Shown here one piece after another: positions 9,201-16,472 of a DNA stretch of 24,439 nt. The stretch is from a virus, in the IMG/VR virus record IMGVR_UViG_3300011013_000092, positions 1 to 24,439 of that record; one strand, written 5' to 3'. Within the stretch, counting starts at the first letter, position 1; every line of letters begins with the position of its first letter. Made by a program: the position numbers and the translations under genes. The notes under the pieces were generated by a model. That model was not told the DNA's origin, searched no databases, and saw nothing but the letters and a program-made list of their open reading frames with translations.

Positions 9201-12200
9201 GTTGCTAAAACAATTGATGTTAAGATTTCTAGAACCGGTAAAATCAATAGTGACTTTCCAACAACTACATTCTCATTTTCCGCAGATGATGCAGATAATG
9301 AGCCAGGTATTACATTTGGAAACCTCCAAGTTTGGGGAAAAGATTCTAACAATACTGAGTTTCAAGACTATGCCGTATGGTTTAGAGCTAGAAACTGGTA
9401 TGTATCTGGTGGTGCTGGAAGTGGCGGTGGTGCTTTTATGGTTAGAGCTGAAGAGTTTGGCCCACACGGTGAAGCATATAGATTCCAAATTGAACACCCA
9501 GCTCTACCCAATGAAGCGAATGTTGTTGTTCATGATAATGATCCTGATTTTTCACTTGTAACATATAGATTTGGATCAAGTGGGCCTAAGCCCACTGGAA
9601 TAAGTGATGGGAATACTTTTACTGTTTCCGCACTCGGCGGTGATATGTTCCGCTATACATTTAACAACGCACCTGCTTTTGCAGCAGTTGCCGCCAACGA
9701 TGTATTAAGTATATTAGCAGGAAGCGGTGTCGCTGATGCTAATTCAGGGCAATTCAGTATCATAGCTGTAGATGATTTAACAAAAACAATAGATATATAT
9801 AACCCTAATGGTGTTACCTCAATACTCGGCAACCCAGAAGTTACAACAATAGACACAATTGATGATATTGTGGGATCTCAAACCGTTAGCACTGTATCTG
9901 GTATTTTAGCAGCAGCTGGATTAGATGGTAAGTTCTTTACTATCAACGATGCTGCAGGTTCTGTAGCCGTATACTACAATGTTGGTACACCTAATCCTGG
10001 AGCTGGTACACTCGGTGTTAATAGGGTACTAGAAGTAATACTAGGTGGCGGAGAAGCAGATAGTACAGTTGCTTCACTGACATCTGGGATACTCAGTGCA
10101 GACAGTGAATTCTCTAGTGTACCAGCTGGTACAACAGTTACTATAACCAATACCGATAATGGCACCTATGCTGTAGCAGCAGATGGATCAACAGCTACTG
10201 GCTTTATATTCTCAGGTACTCCAGGTGTAGCAGATGTCACAATTGACAATACTTACTTCATCCTACAAGATCAAAACGGTAGCGTGGCATTCTGGTACGA
10301 CCTTAGTGGTACGACTTCAGAACCACTACACGGCGCTGACAGGTCAATTGAGATACCGACTATAGTATTCGGCGACTCACAGAATACTATAGCAACTAAA
10401 ACAGCAGTCGTTATAGTAAGCGATCCACAGTTCACAACAGCAACTGCAATAGGTAATCAGATAACTGTAACAGATGTTACGAATGGTGCTCGTGTAGCAG
10501 CGTCAGCCGGAACAACAGGGTTTACAGTAAGCGAGAGTGTGGCCGGAGTAGACGATATAGTTGAAACTATAGGTGTTGCTAGCCTGTTAAATATTTTTTC
10601 ATTAACAGGTACCGGTGTAGCAGATATTGTTTCAAAGATATCAGAAAGCCCTTTACTTATATCGGCAGAAATTGACGCAACTAATGATATATTTAAAGCC
10701 ACTAGGGAAGAAGTATACACCCCAGCCGGCCCAACAGATTTTAGTGCATCTCTGTCGTTTGAGCATGATCCGAGTCCAATATCTGGAAACAATAAGTGGA
10801 TAAAACTATTTGATAGCATTAGTTGGGTAAAAGATTTTCAAAACCTAAATCCACACTTCGCATTAAAAAATGAACTTATATTACCCGGTGCTGCCCCATC
10901 TACCTATGTAATGGACACAACACCTAATGCAGACGGGACAACAGGTGAATACTTTAAATTAGTCCCAATAACATTAGATAATATACTCCACCACTTCACA
11001 CAAAAAGCGCTATCTCAGCTACCTATTGTGGCAGATGTTGAGATAGCAAATAATATACGTAGAATTCAAATTAAATCAAAGCTTCTTGGATCTCAAGGGG
11101 CCGTGGAAGTAATTGGTGGTAATGCCAATTATGTGGATTTTAGTATTTTTGGAGAAGGTCAAATAGCACCTGGATCTGAATCAGGTGGTGATTTTCTACA
11201 AGTAAAAACTAGAGCATTCCCTGTTACATTAACGAAAGGAATGCTAGTTAGTGTAGAAAACGATCAACCCGCTAAAAGGTTTTCTAGATTACAAGATAAC
11301 GATACGATAGATGTATTCAAGGGTACCGGTGATAATGCTGAATATCAATGGAATCCTAAAGACACTAAATTAAGTAGTTTAGTTAGAATGGATATAACGG
11401 ATGTATCTGCTGCATACGGTAGAGTACCGGGTATTGTATGGAGATGGGAGCACAATGATGGTGGTTCACTATATAACATAATAGATTCAACACTAGGTGT
11501 TGTTACAGCTCCACCTGATGATGAAGTTGCAGTAGGTGGAAGTGATGCCGCAAACTTACACATCGAGATTATTGAAGCAGGTGATGCACTAAATGCGCAA
11601 AACTTTAAATTAACTGTAAGCGGAGTACCAACTCAAGCAGATTACTTTACTTTTAGAAGTGCTTCAGGTGCTACTTTTGCATTATGGTTTGATGTTGACA
11701 ATAACAGCACTGCCCCAACTGGCTCAACATATATAGCCGCAACTAATCAAATAGAAGTAGATATATCATCTGGTGATTCTGAAGATCAAGTAGTATCTAA
11801 AATGGCTGCAGTATTAAATGTAAATGTGGCATTCTTAAGCGAATTCACTGGTACGCAGGAAGAAGGTGTAAACTTTGATGATGTTGTGGCTGGTGACCTA
11901 CTTAACGTATATGGGACCTTCTCATCAGCATGGAATGCTGGAAATAAAGGATTTGCTTCTGGTGATGCTAATATAGCTGGCTTCCCAATTATCAGCGTAG
12001 ACTCTGTTAATCGCAGGGTAGATGTCGTAAATCCTCGCGGTGTCGCTATGGGAGCAGAAACCATAGGTACTGGGACTATAGAAATAACACCAACACCTAT
12101 TGTAAAATGGAATTTAAGACATGCGGCTAAAACAAGTATAGTTCAAGCTGTCAAGGTAGGCACAGATGTAACATTGACTACTGTGAGTCAACACGGGCTA

Positions 12201-13709
12201 AGAGAGGGAGATAGCTTTACAATAGAAGACAACGGTTTAGCTCAGACTACTACAGTGGATACCGTAGTAAACACCTCTACGATAATTTTTACAGATATCA
12301 CTGGAAAACCAGATAATACATACTTGGATGGATCTATTGCTGATTCATCAAAAGTGTCGACTCGATATAAAATAGAATCAATAGGCTTTAATAATCTATA
12401 TAGACTTACCTGGGTTGAAGGTGAAGAGCCCCTATTTGTAGACTGTGGAGTTGCAGTAGATGATTTCATGTCTATACAGGGAGACACTTTTGGAAGCAGT
12501 AATTCTGGGGTATTTAGGGTATTAGGTGTAGATAATCGTGGGATAGTTTTCGAGAATGAGATAGCTAAAGAAGAATTAGATACTTATTTCCCTTTTAATA
12601 ATACTGGCATACTTGCTACTTGGGTTTCTAACTCAGACACAGTGACAGGTGTAGCAGGTACATTTAGCAATGTTGAAATAGGCGATTGGGTTAAAAAACC
12701 AGAAGATGCAGATGAAGAATATAGACAAGTTACAGGACTACTTGATGATAATGATGATCCTGTAACAGCTGATCTCGCTACACGAATAAAATTAGGTTCT
12801 AACTATGAAGGAACTACGTCTACAAGTATAGGTATAAGTTTTGATCAAAATAGTGATGTAGGTAAAGGTAAGATTCTACAAAATATAGACGATATCAGCT
12901 TCTTTGAAGGTGACTCGGTGCAAATAAGTGATAATATTTTTATAGACAATATCGTGGATAGTGGATGGTTTAGTTCAGTTAATTCTGGAACTTTCAGTGT
13001 CCTACAAGTAGGTACAGACGGAACCACACTTAGACCTTTTGTTAGAGTTAAAAATGCTGCAGGTCAATCACAGACCGGCGTAGATCTGGGAGTAGCTCCA
13101 CTTGGCTTTTTCATATTAGAGGGTCAAGAATATATATATAAGAGTATTCGACAAATCGAGCACACAGCTATAGATGACTTTAATCCAGATAGAAGATCTA
13201 TATACATGACACCTCCAACTAAGGTTGGTAAAATGTCTATATCGAACGGTACTAAAGTTATTCCTATAGGTAAACTAGGATACACCACTGATGTGACCAC
13301 TGGTATAGATGGTTACACTTATTACACCGGGCTACTTAGAACGGTGCAAAGAATAGTGGATGGGTTTGAACCTGAAGCAAGTAGTTTCCCAGGCAGAAGA
13401 GCTGTGGGTGGTGCAATAGAGATATTGCCTCCACTTATTAGAAGAGTTGAAGTGTCTATTGAAGTTACCACCAATGAGGGTGTTAACTTGAACGAAATCA
13501 GTAATGATATTAAAACAGCTATAATCGACTATGTAGGTGGTTTAGGTGTGGGTGAAGATGTAATCTTGTCCGAAATAACAGTAGCTGTTATGGATATTAC
13601 CGGCGTGGCAGCTGTAACATTTAATAGTCCACTACCTAGTACAGAAAGAATATCTATAGACGATAATGAAAAAGCTTTCATAGAGCCAGATGATATCGGT
13701 GTAGCATAA
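6213..13709 (+). CDS. Giant baseplate J-like wedge protein (gp6/gpJ family) with a large modular middle region
   Basis: At 2498 residues this is far longer than P2 gpJ (about 300) or T4 gp6 (about 660). Residues 1-300 are a typical baseplate J N-terminal half: helical start (GSTLLTLLEAAAQVDFE), DLDARAADFGLSRVPA, AGTSNNAG, then TNGTDVETDDALRERV and RGTESAILAAV. Residues about 2396-2498 match the J C-terminal half (GGAIEILPP, RRVEVSIEVTT, a helix, DITGVAAVTF). Between them lie about 2,100 residues of short beta-rich modules of recurring types. These include VDG/DF/IN modules (372-448, 490-587, 779-843, 1589-1650), a tandem pair with FWYDL-type motifs (1237-1448) and a third copy (1804-1889). 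NSG-F-VD modules lie near 705, 1160, 1892, 2081 and 2232. Only one Cys was noticed. It probably dimerises in the wedge and forms an extended outer baseplate. The upstream ribosome site is weak (AGGTTA); start ATG at 6213. Confidence 0.85.
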   Translation: MAVEIKSYNQILGEMVRKIIADTPLNDVNTGSTLLTLLEAAAQVDFENNASILNVLELLSIDAIRNNDLDARAADFGLSRVPAQRATGFVDIGDSSITKRSTGLYQVKPAPIAGSTQIFVNNTSEWAATGELFIGRGTANFEGPISYTSIVNSGSFSTINLASSLQKDHLISETVIDAQGTSNRLISADTLVQIPANNLNPAIEYRIVRDAVIPSGEDLVTGVEVIAIIAGTSNNAGINTIIKFSSVPFTNATVTNTTALTNGTDVETDDALRERVKSYSNTLARGTESAILAAVIGVSDPSDGKQVASAVITEPPKIGDPSILYLDDGGGFEPSFAGQSVDTLLNESNGGEEFLQLANFPLPRPQVVNTIDGPYELTDQMELRVLVDGVEEGVLFTNDQFTNIAAATLAEIIIAINDQSNTFKATFTDNSTRILLFPLDHTAETIQVTPIKSTDNANLFANNVLKFPSNEFSYIRLYQNSTLLTEKERSATLLTTTFATWNITTAGNLIIGVDDTPPQDRGFTTSDFNGVPFAALTIDDWVTAINKKYAGLTATAASSGRVQITSNKEGSGSTLRVFGGTYFDKLFSNQDIESSGKNSDFELNRQNGNIRILTDFTVGDSITAGIEDAKGAIFSTPTPTGSYNVATDANGRPARLVVIPDSDEVTIRIGVGLAIGNIITVTDEGNNVMRLTSDSAASFSAIIPRDVLFIADRGVTSSWIDSANTGLFKVISKGEHVVPGTDTYIEVKNVGIVPGVHTVEASEDIQAFKTLAYPQLWKGTFVSTPASVQIQELVDSFNDNLINTKSAVFKTNSIKLTTTTEDGGTIATAAGSGNAIALFDLFNEQTGTLGFIASRTSNKDFTSFFKRTGPTSVDAEGVVGKSVWLDRVQYTDIKGNFTANATPGEEGVDTYSEELESTGILVPANLQYSDTLNYLSGSNKGHYRNIRDYLAGDKIGTQHALPRTVMDISLAEQFNLMVSSAVSAEDSVVFILDQDPVAKTIDVKISRTGKINSDFPTTTFSFSADDADNEPGITFGNLQVWGKDSNNTEFQDYAVWFRARNWYVSGGAGSGGGAFMVRAEEFGPHGEAYRFQIEHPALPNEANVVVHDNDPDFSLVTYRFGSSGPKPTGISDGNTFTVSALGGDMFRYTFNNAPAFAAVAANDVLSILAGSGVADANSGQFSIIAVDDLTKTIDIYNPNGVTSILGNPEVTTIDTIDDIVGSQTVSTVSGILAAAGLDGKFFTINDAAGSVAVYYNVGTPNPGAGTLGVNRVLEVILGGGEADSTVASLTSGILSADSEFSSVPAGTTVTITNTDNGTYAVAADGSTATGFIFSGTPGVADVTIDNTYFILQDQNGSVAFWYDLSGTTSEPLHGADRSIEIPTIVFGDSQNTIATKTAVVIVSDPQFTTATAIGNQITVTDVTNGARVAASAGTTGFTVSESVAGVDDIVETIGVASLLNIFSLTGTGVADIVSKISESPLLISAEIDATNDIFKATREEVYTPAGPTDFSASLSFEHDPSPISGNNKWIKLFDSISWVKDFQNLNPHFALKNELILPGAAPSTYVMDTTPNADGTTGEYFKLVPITLDNILHHFTQKALSQLPIVADVEIANNIRRIQIKSKLLGSQGAVEVIGGNANYVDFSIFGEGQIAPGSESGGDFLQVKTRAFPVTLTKGMLVSVENDQPAKRFSRLQDNDTIDVFKGTGDNAEYQWNPKDTKLSSLVRMDITDVSAAYGRVPGIVWRWEHNDGGSLYNIIDSTLGVVTAPPDDEVAVGGSDAANLHIEIIEAGDALNAQNFKLTVSGVPTQADYFTFRSASGATFALWFDVDNNSTAPTGSTYIAATNQIEVDISSGDSEDQVVSKMAAVLNVNVAFLSEFTGTQEEGVNFDDVVAGDLLNVYGTFSSAWNAGNKGFASGDANIAGFPIISVDSVNRRVDVVNPRGVAMGAETIGTGTIEITPTPIVKWNLRHAAKTSIVQAVKVGTDVTLTTVSQHGLREGDSFTIEDNGLAQTTTVDTVVNTSTIIFTDITGKPDNTYLDGSIADSSKVSTRYKIESIGFNNLYRLTWVEGEEPLFVDCGVAVDDFMSIQGDTFGSSNSGVFRVLGVDNRGIVFENEIAKEELDTYFPFNNTGILATWVSNSDTVTGVAGTFSNVEIGDWVKKPEDADEEYRQVTGLLDDNDDPVTADLATRIKLGSNYEGTTSTSIGISFDQNSDVGKGKILQNIDDISFFEGDSVQISDNIFIDNIVDSGWFSSVNSGTFSVLQVGTDGTTLRPFVRVKNAAGQSQTGVDLGVAPLGFFILEGQEYIYKSIRQIEHTAIDDFNPDRRSIYMTPPTKVGKMSISNGTKVIPIGKLGYTTDVTTGIDGYTYYTGLLRTVQRIVDGFEPEASSFPGRRAVGGAIEILPPLIRRVEVSIEVTTNEGVNLNEISNDIKTAIIDYVGGLGVGEDVILSEITVAVMDITGVAAVTFNSPLPSTERISIDDNEKAFIEPDDIGVA
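9921..10556 (+). repeat. Tandem pair of about 105-residue beta modules inside the J-like gene
   Basis: Residues about 1237-1345 and 1346-1448 of the J-like protein read as two consecutive copies of one module. Each begins with a strand and an aromatic motif (GKFFTINDAAGSVAVYYNV; NTYFILQDQNGSVAFWYDL). An acidic loop follows, then a helix, then TVTITN or QITVTD with a Gly-Ala turn, then TGF. Similar copies lie at residues 1804-1889 of this protein and 858-966 of the fibre. Identity is low and the comparison was made by eye. Confidence 0.6.
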
Positions 13710-13716
13710 GGGTAAC

Positions 13717-16248
13717 ATGGCAGAGAATAAAACAAAAGTAGATCGCATACATGATCAGATGCCACGCTATTTTAGAACGCGTGTAAACCCTAATTGGAAA
13801 GCTTTAATTGAGAGTATGGGGGAGTCTGATCAGACACTTTCTGATCTAGTCGAAGAAGTAAAAAAACAATTCTTTATGAAGACTGCAGAGAGACCATATA
13901 TAGATAAACTGGGAGCTAATTTTAAGGTATCTAGACCTAAATTCATAGGTATGGATGACGCAACCTTCCGCAATTATATTCCTGTTTTAGCGTATCAACC
14001 AAAACAAGTTAAGCTGGTATTAGATTTACTACTAGATATATTCTTTTTTAAAGAGTCTACGACATCTTTTACGCAATCTGAGGGTTTCAGCCCATATGAT
14101 CTAAGAGATAAATGGAAAATAGAATACACTATAGATGGTGTTAAAAAGGAAAGTATAGTTTTCGAATCCGATGATTTTACCGATATCACTATGGCTACAG
14201 CGGAAGAGGTGGCAGCGGTTATAAATAGAAAAGCACTATATAGCTTTGCTATTGTATTTGATGATAGAATACAGAAACGTAAATTTATTCGTATATTTAC
14301 TAACACTATTGGCTCTAAAGGATCTGTGCAAGTGACAGGTGGTAGAGCAAACCTAGAGTTTAGATTTATTGGTTTTAATAATGATTCTGGTGCGGGTACT
14401 AATACGACTTGGAATATAACTAAGATCGGTGAAACAGTTACATTTGAGCACACGGGTGGAACTTCACCTGGCTTAGATAGGGTATTAGCTGGTGATATCG
14501 CTATTATAAACATACCCGACAATGAAGGATCATTTGAGATAACGAAAGTAAATGTTGGAACTGGGACATTTGAGTTTGTCAACCTGTTTGGTACGCCGGG
14601 ATCTTTTGATCACTCATCTGATCCAGATTCTGCAGTAAATTTTATGACTGCAGATAAGGCAGTTATATATACTAATAATAATCGTGCAGTAGTTTGGGAA
14701 GTATCACCTGGTGAAATAATTGTTGAGATACCAGCTTCACCTCCAGTAGTAAAACGCAACCTGTCTGGTAGCGCACATATTAATGGTATTGTTGACACAA
14801 TAGTAAATAGAGTTAGCGCAACAGAATTAGAATTGAACAATGTAGAAGAGTGGCCTCTCGCAGGTGGGCAATTTGTAATTCAAAAAGAAGATGAAATCGC
14901 TACTAGAATTCTAACTGATACTGAGGATGAGCAGGTATCCTACTTATTGAATACGCGTTTTGATAAAAAACAGATATATAATTACACAGCAAAAGTTGGT
15001 AATAATTTGACCGGTGTTACACCAGATCTGCCAATTATAGCTAATATATTTGAACACGATATAGTATCCGCTGAACGGCAGACTGGCTTTGATGTATTAG
15101 TTACGACTACAGCTCCCCATGGATTTCTAGAAGGAGAAGCTGTTAGAATTCAAAATACACAATCACCACTAATTACTAAAAGCTTGCGAGTAGACATACT
15201 ACTTGCAGACACTGATATCAATGTCGTTAATAAAATGGCTGCAAGAATTGGAGCTGAAGCTGACTTTAACACTACTAGTCTCGGCAATATCATAGAGATA
15301 ACTAACTCGAATATTGGCCCTACAACAGATGTCACAGACATAGATAGCGGTGTATCAATAGCAGTAATACAGCAAGGCACTATTGCGCTCCCTGAAATAA
15401 CTCAAATAGGGGTTTCCAATGGGGCATCATATGATGTAGCTGGTGACGCTGAGCGATTTGAGATAAGTAGTGCAAATGATATTACTAGGTACCATGTGTG
15501 GTTCAATGTCTTAGATGGTATAAATTATCCACAAACAAACCCAGGACTAGACGATAGTGGTATAGATGGTACCTTCATAATTTCTGAAATAGTATCACCA
15601 ACACAGTTTAAATATATCTCTCCAGGCGAGTTTGGGACTAAAACAGGTGGTTTAGCTAGAGTAGAAAGAATTGAAATGTCAAATTCTGGATCACTAGCAT
15701 ACCTAACTAGTGCACAATTAGATACAGGCCTATTAGGCCCTAATATATGGGATGCTAATGCTGCTTTTGTACTATCATCGCTTACCACAAGTACCGCTGA
15801 TGAAATAAAAGCAGGTAATAATGTTCGCACACTTAATATAAATCCTATAAACAATATACCGAACGAGGAAGGTTTTGTTATTTTTGGGTTTGGTACAGAG
15901 AATGAAGAAGGCCCTGTAAGATATTTATTCAAGCCCACTCCATCCTCTATGCAAATTGATCCAGCATACGTTTTTAAAAACAATCATGATGTAGGCGATA
16001 CTATCACAGTTATTAGAAGAAAAGGCGCACACGTTATAAGTAGCACGGGCAAAGAATATGCCCCATATATAACTGATCCATCTATAGCTAGAGAGGTATT
16101 ACAGGAGTTATTGAGGCAAGTTAAGTCTGTAGGTATATTTATTGAATTTCTAGTAAGATTCCCTGAGCAACTTTATGCTACCCTCGATGTCTATCGCAGT
16201 GATGTAGATAATCTATGGCCAGTAAATCAGAGTGATACTACAGAATAA
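13717..16248 (+). CDS. Baseplate wedge protein, gpI / Tail_P2_I-like, enlarged by beta modules
   Basis: This 843-residue protein follows the J-like gene after a seven-base gap, the usual order of J then I in contractile tails. Residues 1-115 are gpI-like: DQMPRYFRTRVNPNWKALIE, a helical stretch, AERPYIDKLGANFKVSRPK, then DDATFRNYIPVLAYQ. P2 gpI is under 200 residues, so most of the length is added. Residues about 128-222 are a VDG/DF/IN module (YTIDGVKKE, DDFTDITMATAEEVAAVIN, GSKGSVQVTGGRANLEF). Residues 258-295 are an NSG-F-type module. Residues 453-485 have a HGF-L-EGEAV-I motif. Residues 485-620 hold two half copies of the FWYD-type module in swapped order (INVVNKMAARIG with IIEITNSN first, RYHVWFNVL later). 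The C-terminal 70 residues return to a helical domain (AREVLQELLRQVKSVGIFI). Likely a wedge arm connecting inner baseplate to fibres. Confidence 0.72.
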   Translation: MAENKTKVDRIHDQMPRYFRTRVNPNWKALIESMGESDQTLSDLVEEVKKQFFMKTAERPYIDKLGANFKVSRPKFIGMDDATFRNYIPVLAYQPKQVKLVLDLLLDIFFFKESTTSFTQSEGFSPYDLRDKWKIEYTIDGVKKESIVFESDDFTDITMATAEEVAAVINRKALYSFAIVFDDRIQKRKFIRIFTNTIGSKGSVQVTGGRANLEFRFIGFNNDSGAGTNTTWNITKIGETVTFEHTGGTSPGLDRVLAGDIAIINIPDNEGSFEITKVNVGTGTFEFVNLFGTPGSFDHSSDPDSAVNFMTADKAVIYTNNNRAVVWEVSPGEIIVEIPASPPVVKRNLSGSAHINGIVDTIVNRVSATELELNNVEEWPLAGGQFVIQKEDEIATRILTDTEDEQVSYLLNTRFDKKQIYNYTAKVGNNLTGVTPDLPIIANIFEHDIVSAERQTGFDVLVTTTAPHGFLEGEAVRIQNTQSPLITKSLRVDILLADTDINVVNKMAARIGAEADFNTTSLGNIIEITNSNIGPTTDVTDIDSGVSIAVIQQGTIALPEITQIGVSNGASYDVAGDAERFEISSANDITRYHVWFNVLDGINYPQTNPGLDDSGIDGTFIISEIVSPTQFKYISPGEFGTKTGGLARVERIEMSNSGSLAYLTSAQLDTGLLGPNIWDANAAFVLSSLTTSTADEIKAGNNVRTLNINPINNIPNEEGFVIFGFGTENEEGPVRYLFKPTPSSMQIDPAYVFKNNHDVGDTITVIRRKGAHVISSTGKEYAPYITDPSIAREVLQELLRQVKSVGIFIEFLVRFPEQLYATLDVYRSDVDNLWPVNQSDTTE

Positions 16249-16274
16249 TAACAGTAAATTAGCAGTGTACGCGG

Positions 16275-16281
16275 TATAATT
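16275..16281 (+). promoter_or_regulatory. TATAATT box, candidate phage promoter
   Basis: TATAATT followed by TAAAAG lies about 200 bases before the fibre ATG, 27 bases after the upstream stop. No TTGACA-like -35 hexamer is visible. It is the second of three gap copies of this heptamer. If used, the fibre transcript would have a leader of roughly 180-190 bases. Confidence 0.4.
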
Positions 16282-16440
16282 TAAAAGTAATTAAAGTGAA
16301 GACAGCTTTTGTCAGTAAAATGTAAAGATTTCCAATTATATCACTTAGATTATTCGATTGGGTTTCTTAAAAAACACTTGTAATCTGGGTTTATAAAAGG
16401 TGTTAGTTGGAAGAATTACAACAACTTACGATACCCACGG

Positions 16441-16458
16441 GTTTAAGATAATTTAAAC
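16441..16458 (+). repeat. Small inverted repeat just upstream of the fibre ribosome binding site
   Basis: GTTTAA (16441-16446) and TTAAAC (16453-16458) are perfect inverted repeats six bases apart. The ribosome site AAAGGA (16459-16464) follows at once and the ATG is at 16473. The hairpin would be weak because it is AT-rich; a protein operator or a chance repeat is equally possible. Confidence 0.25.
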
Positions 16459-16472
16459 AAAGGATCTAAATT

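Larger units (their letters stand above)
16249..16472 (+). other. 224-base non-coding region before the tail fibre gene
   Basis: No open frame of useful length is present; the one ATG noticed (about 16319) is followed at once by TAA. The region is very AT-rich. It holds the TATAATT box (16275), three copies of GGGTTT (16360, 16387, 16439), a loose inverted repeat AACAC/GTGTT (16373-16404) and a perfect GTTTAA/TTAAAC inverted repeat near the fibre start. No tRNA or rho-independent terminator is recognisable. It is by far the longest gap in the window, suggesting a 5' leader or a regulatory break ahead of the fibre. Confidence 0.6.

Noticed and set aside
9202-9561. 119-codon open frame on the + strand in another frame of the J-like gene
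   Set aside because: It lies wholly inside a well-supported gene, has a Met/Leu-rich composition typical of an out-of-frame reading, and no ribosome binding site.
13529-13765. Minus-strand open frame across the J-like/gpI-like junction
   Set aside because: It covers the end of one real gene and the start of another; no family resemblance or initiation signals.
13995-14582. 195-codon minus-strand open frame
   Set aside because: Fully antisense to a recognisable VDG/DF/IN module of the gpI-like protein; no recognisable domain of its own.
16299-16317. Short GACA/TGTC hairpin in the leader as a rho-independent terminator
   Set aside because: The stem is only four pairs and no T run follows.
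16360-16444. Three GGGTTT copies as a CRISPR or iteron array
   Set aside because: Six-base matches at unequal spacing (27 and 52 bases) in AT-rich DNA are too short and irregular.
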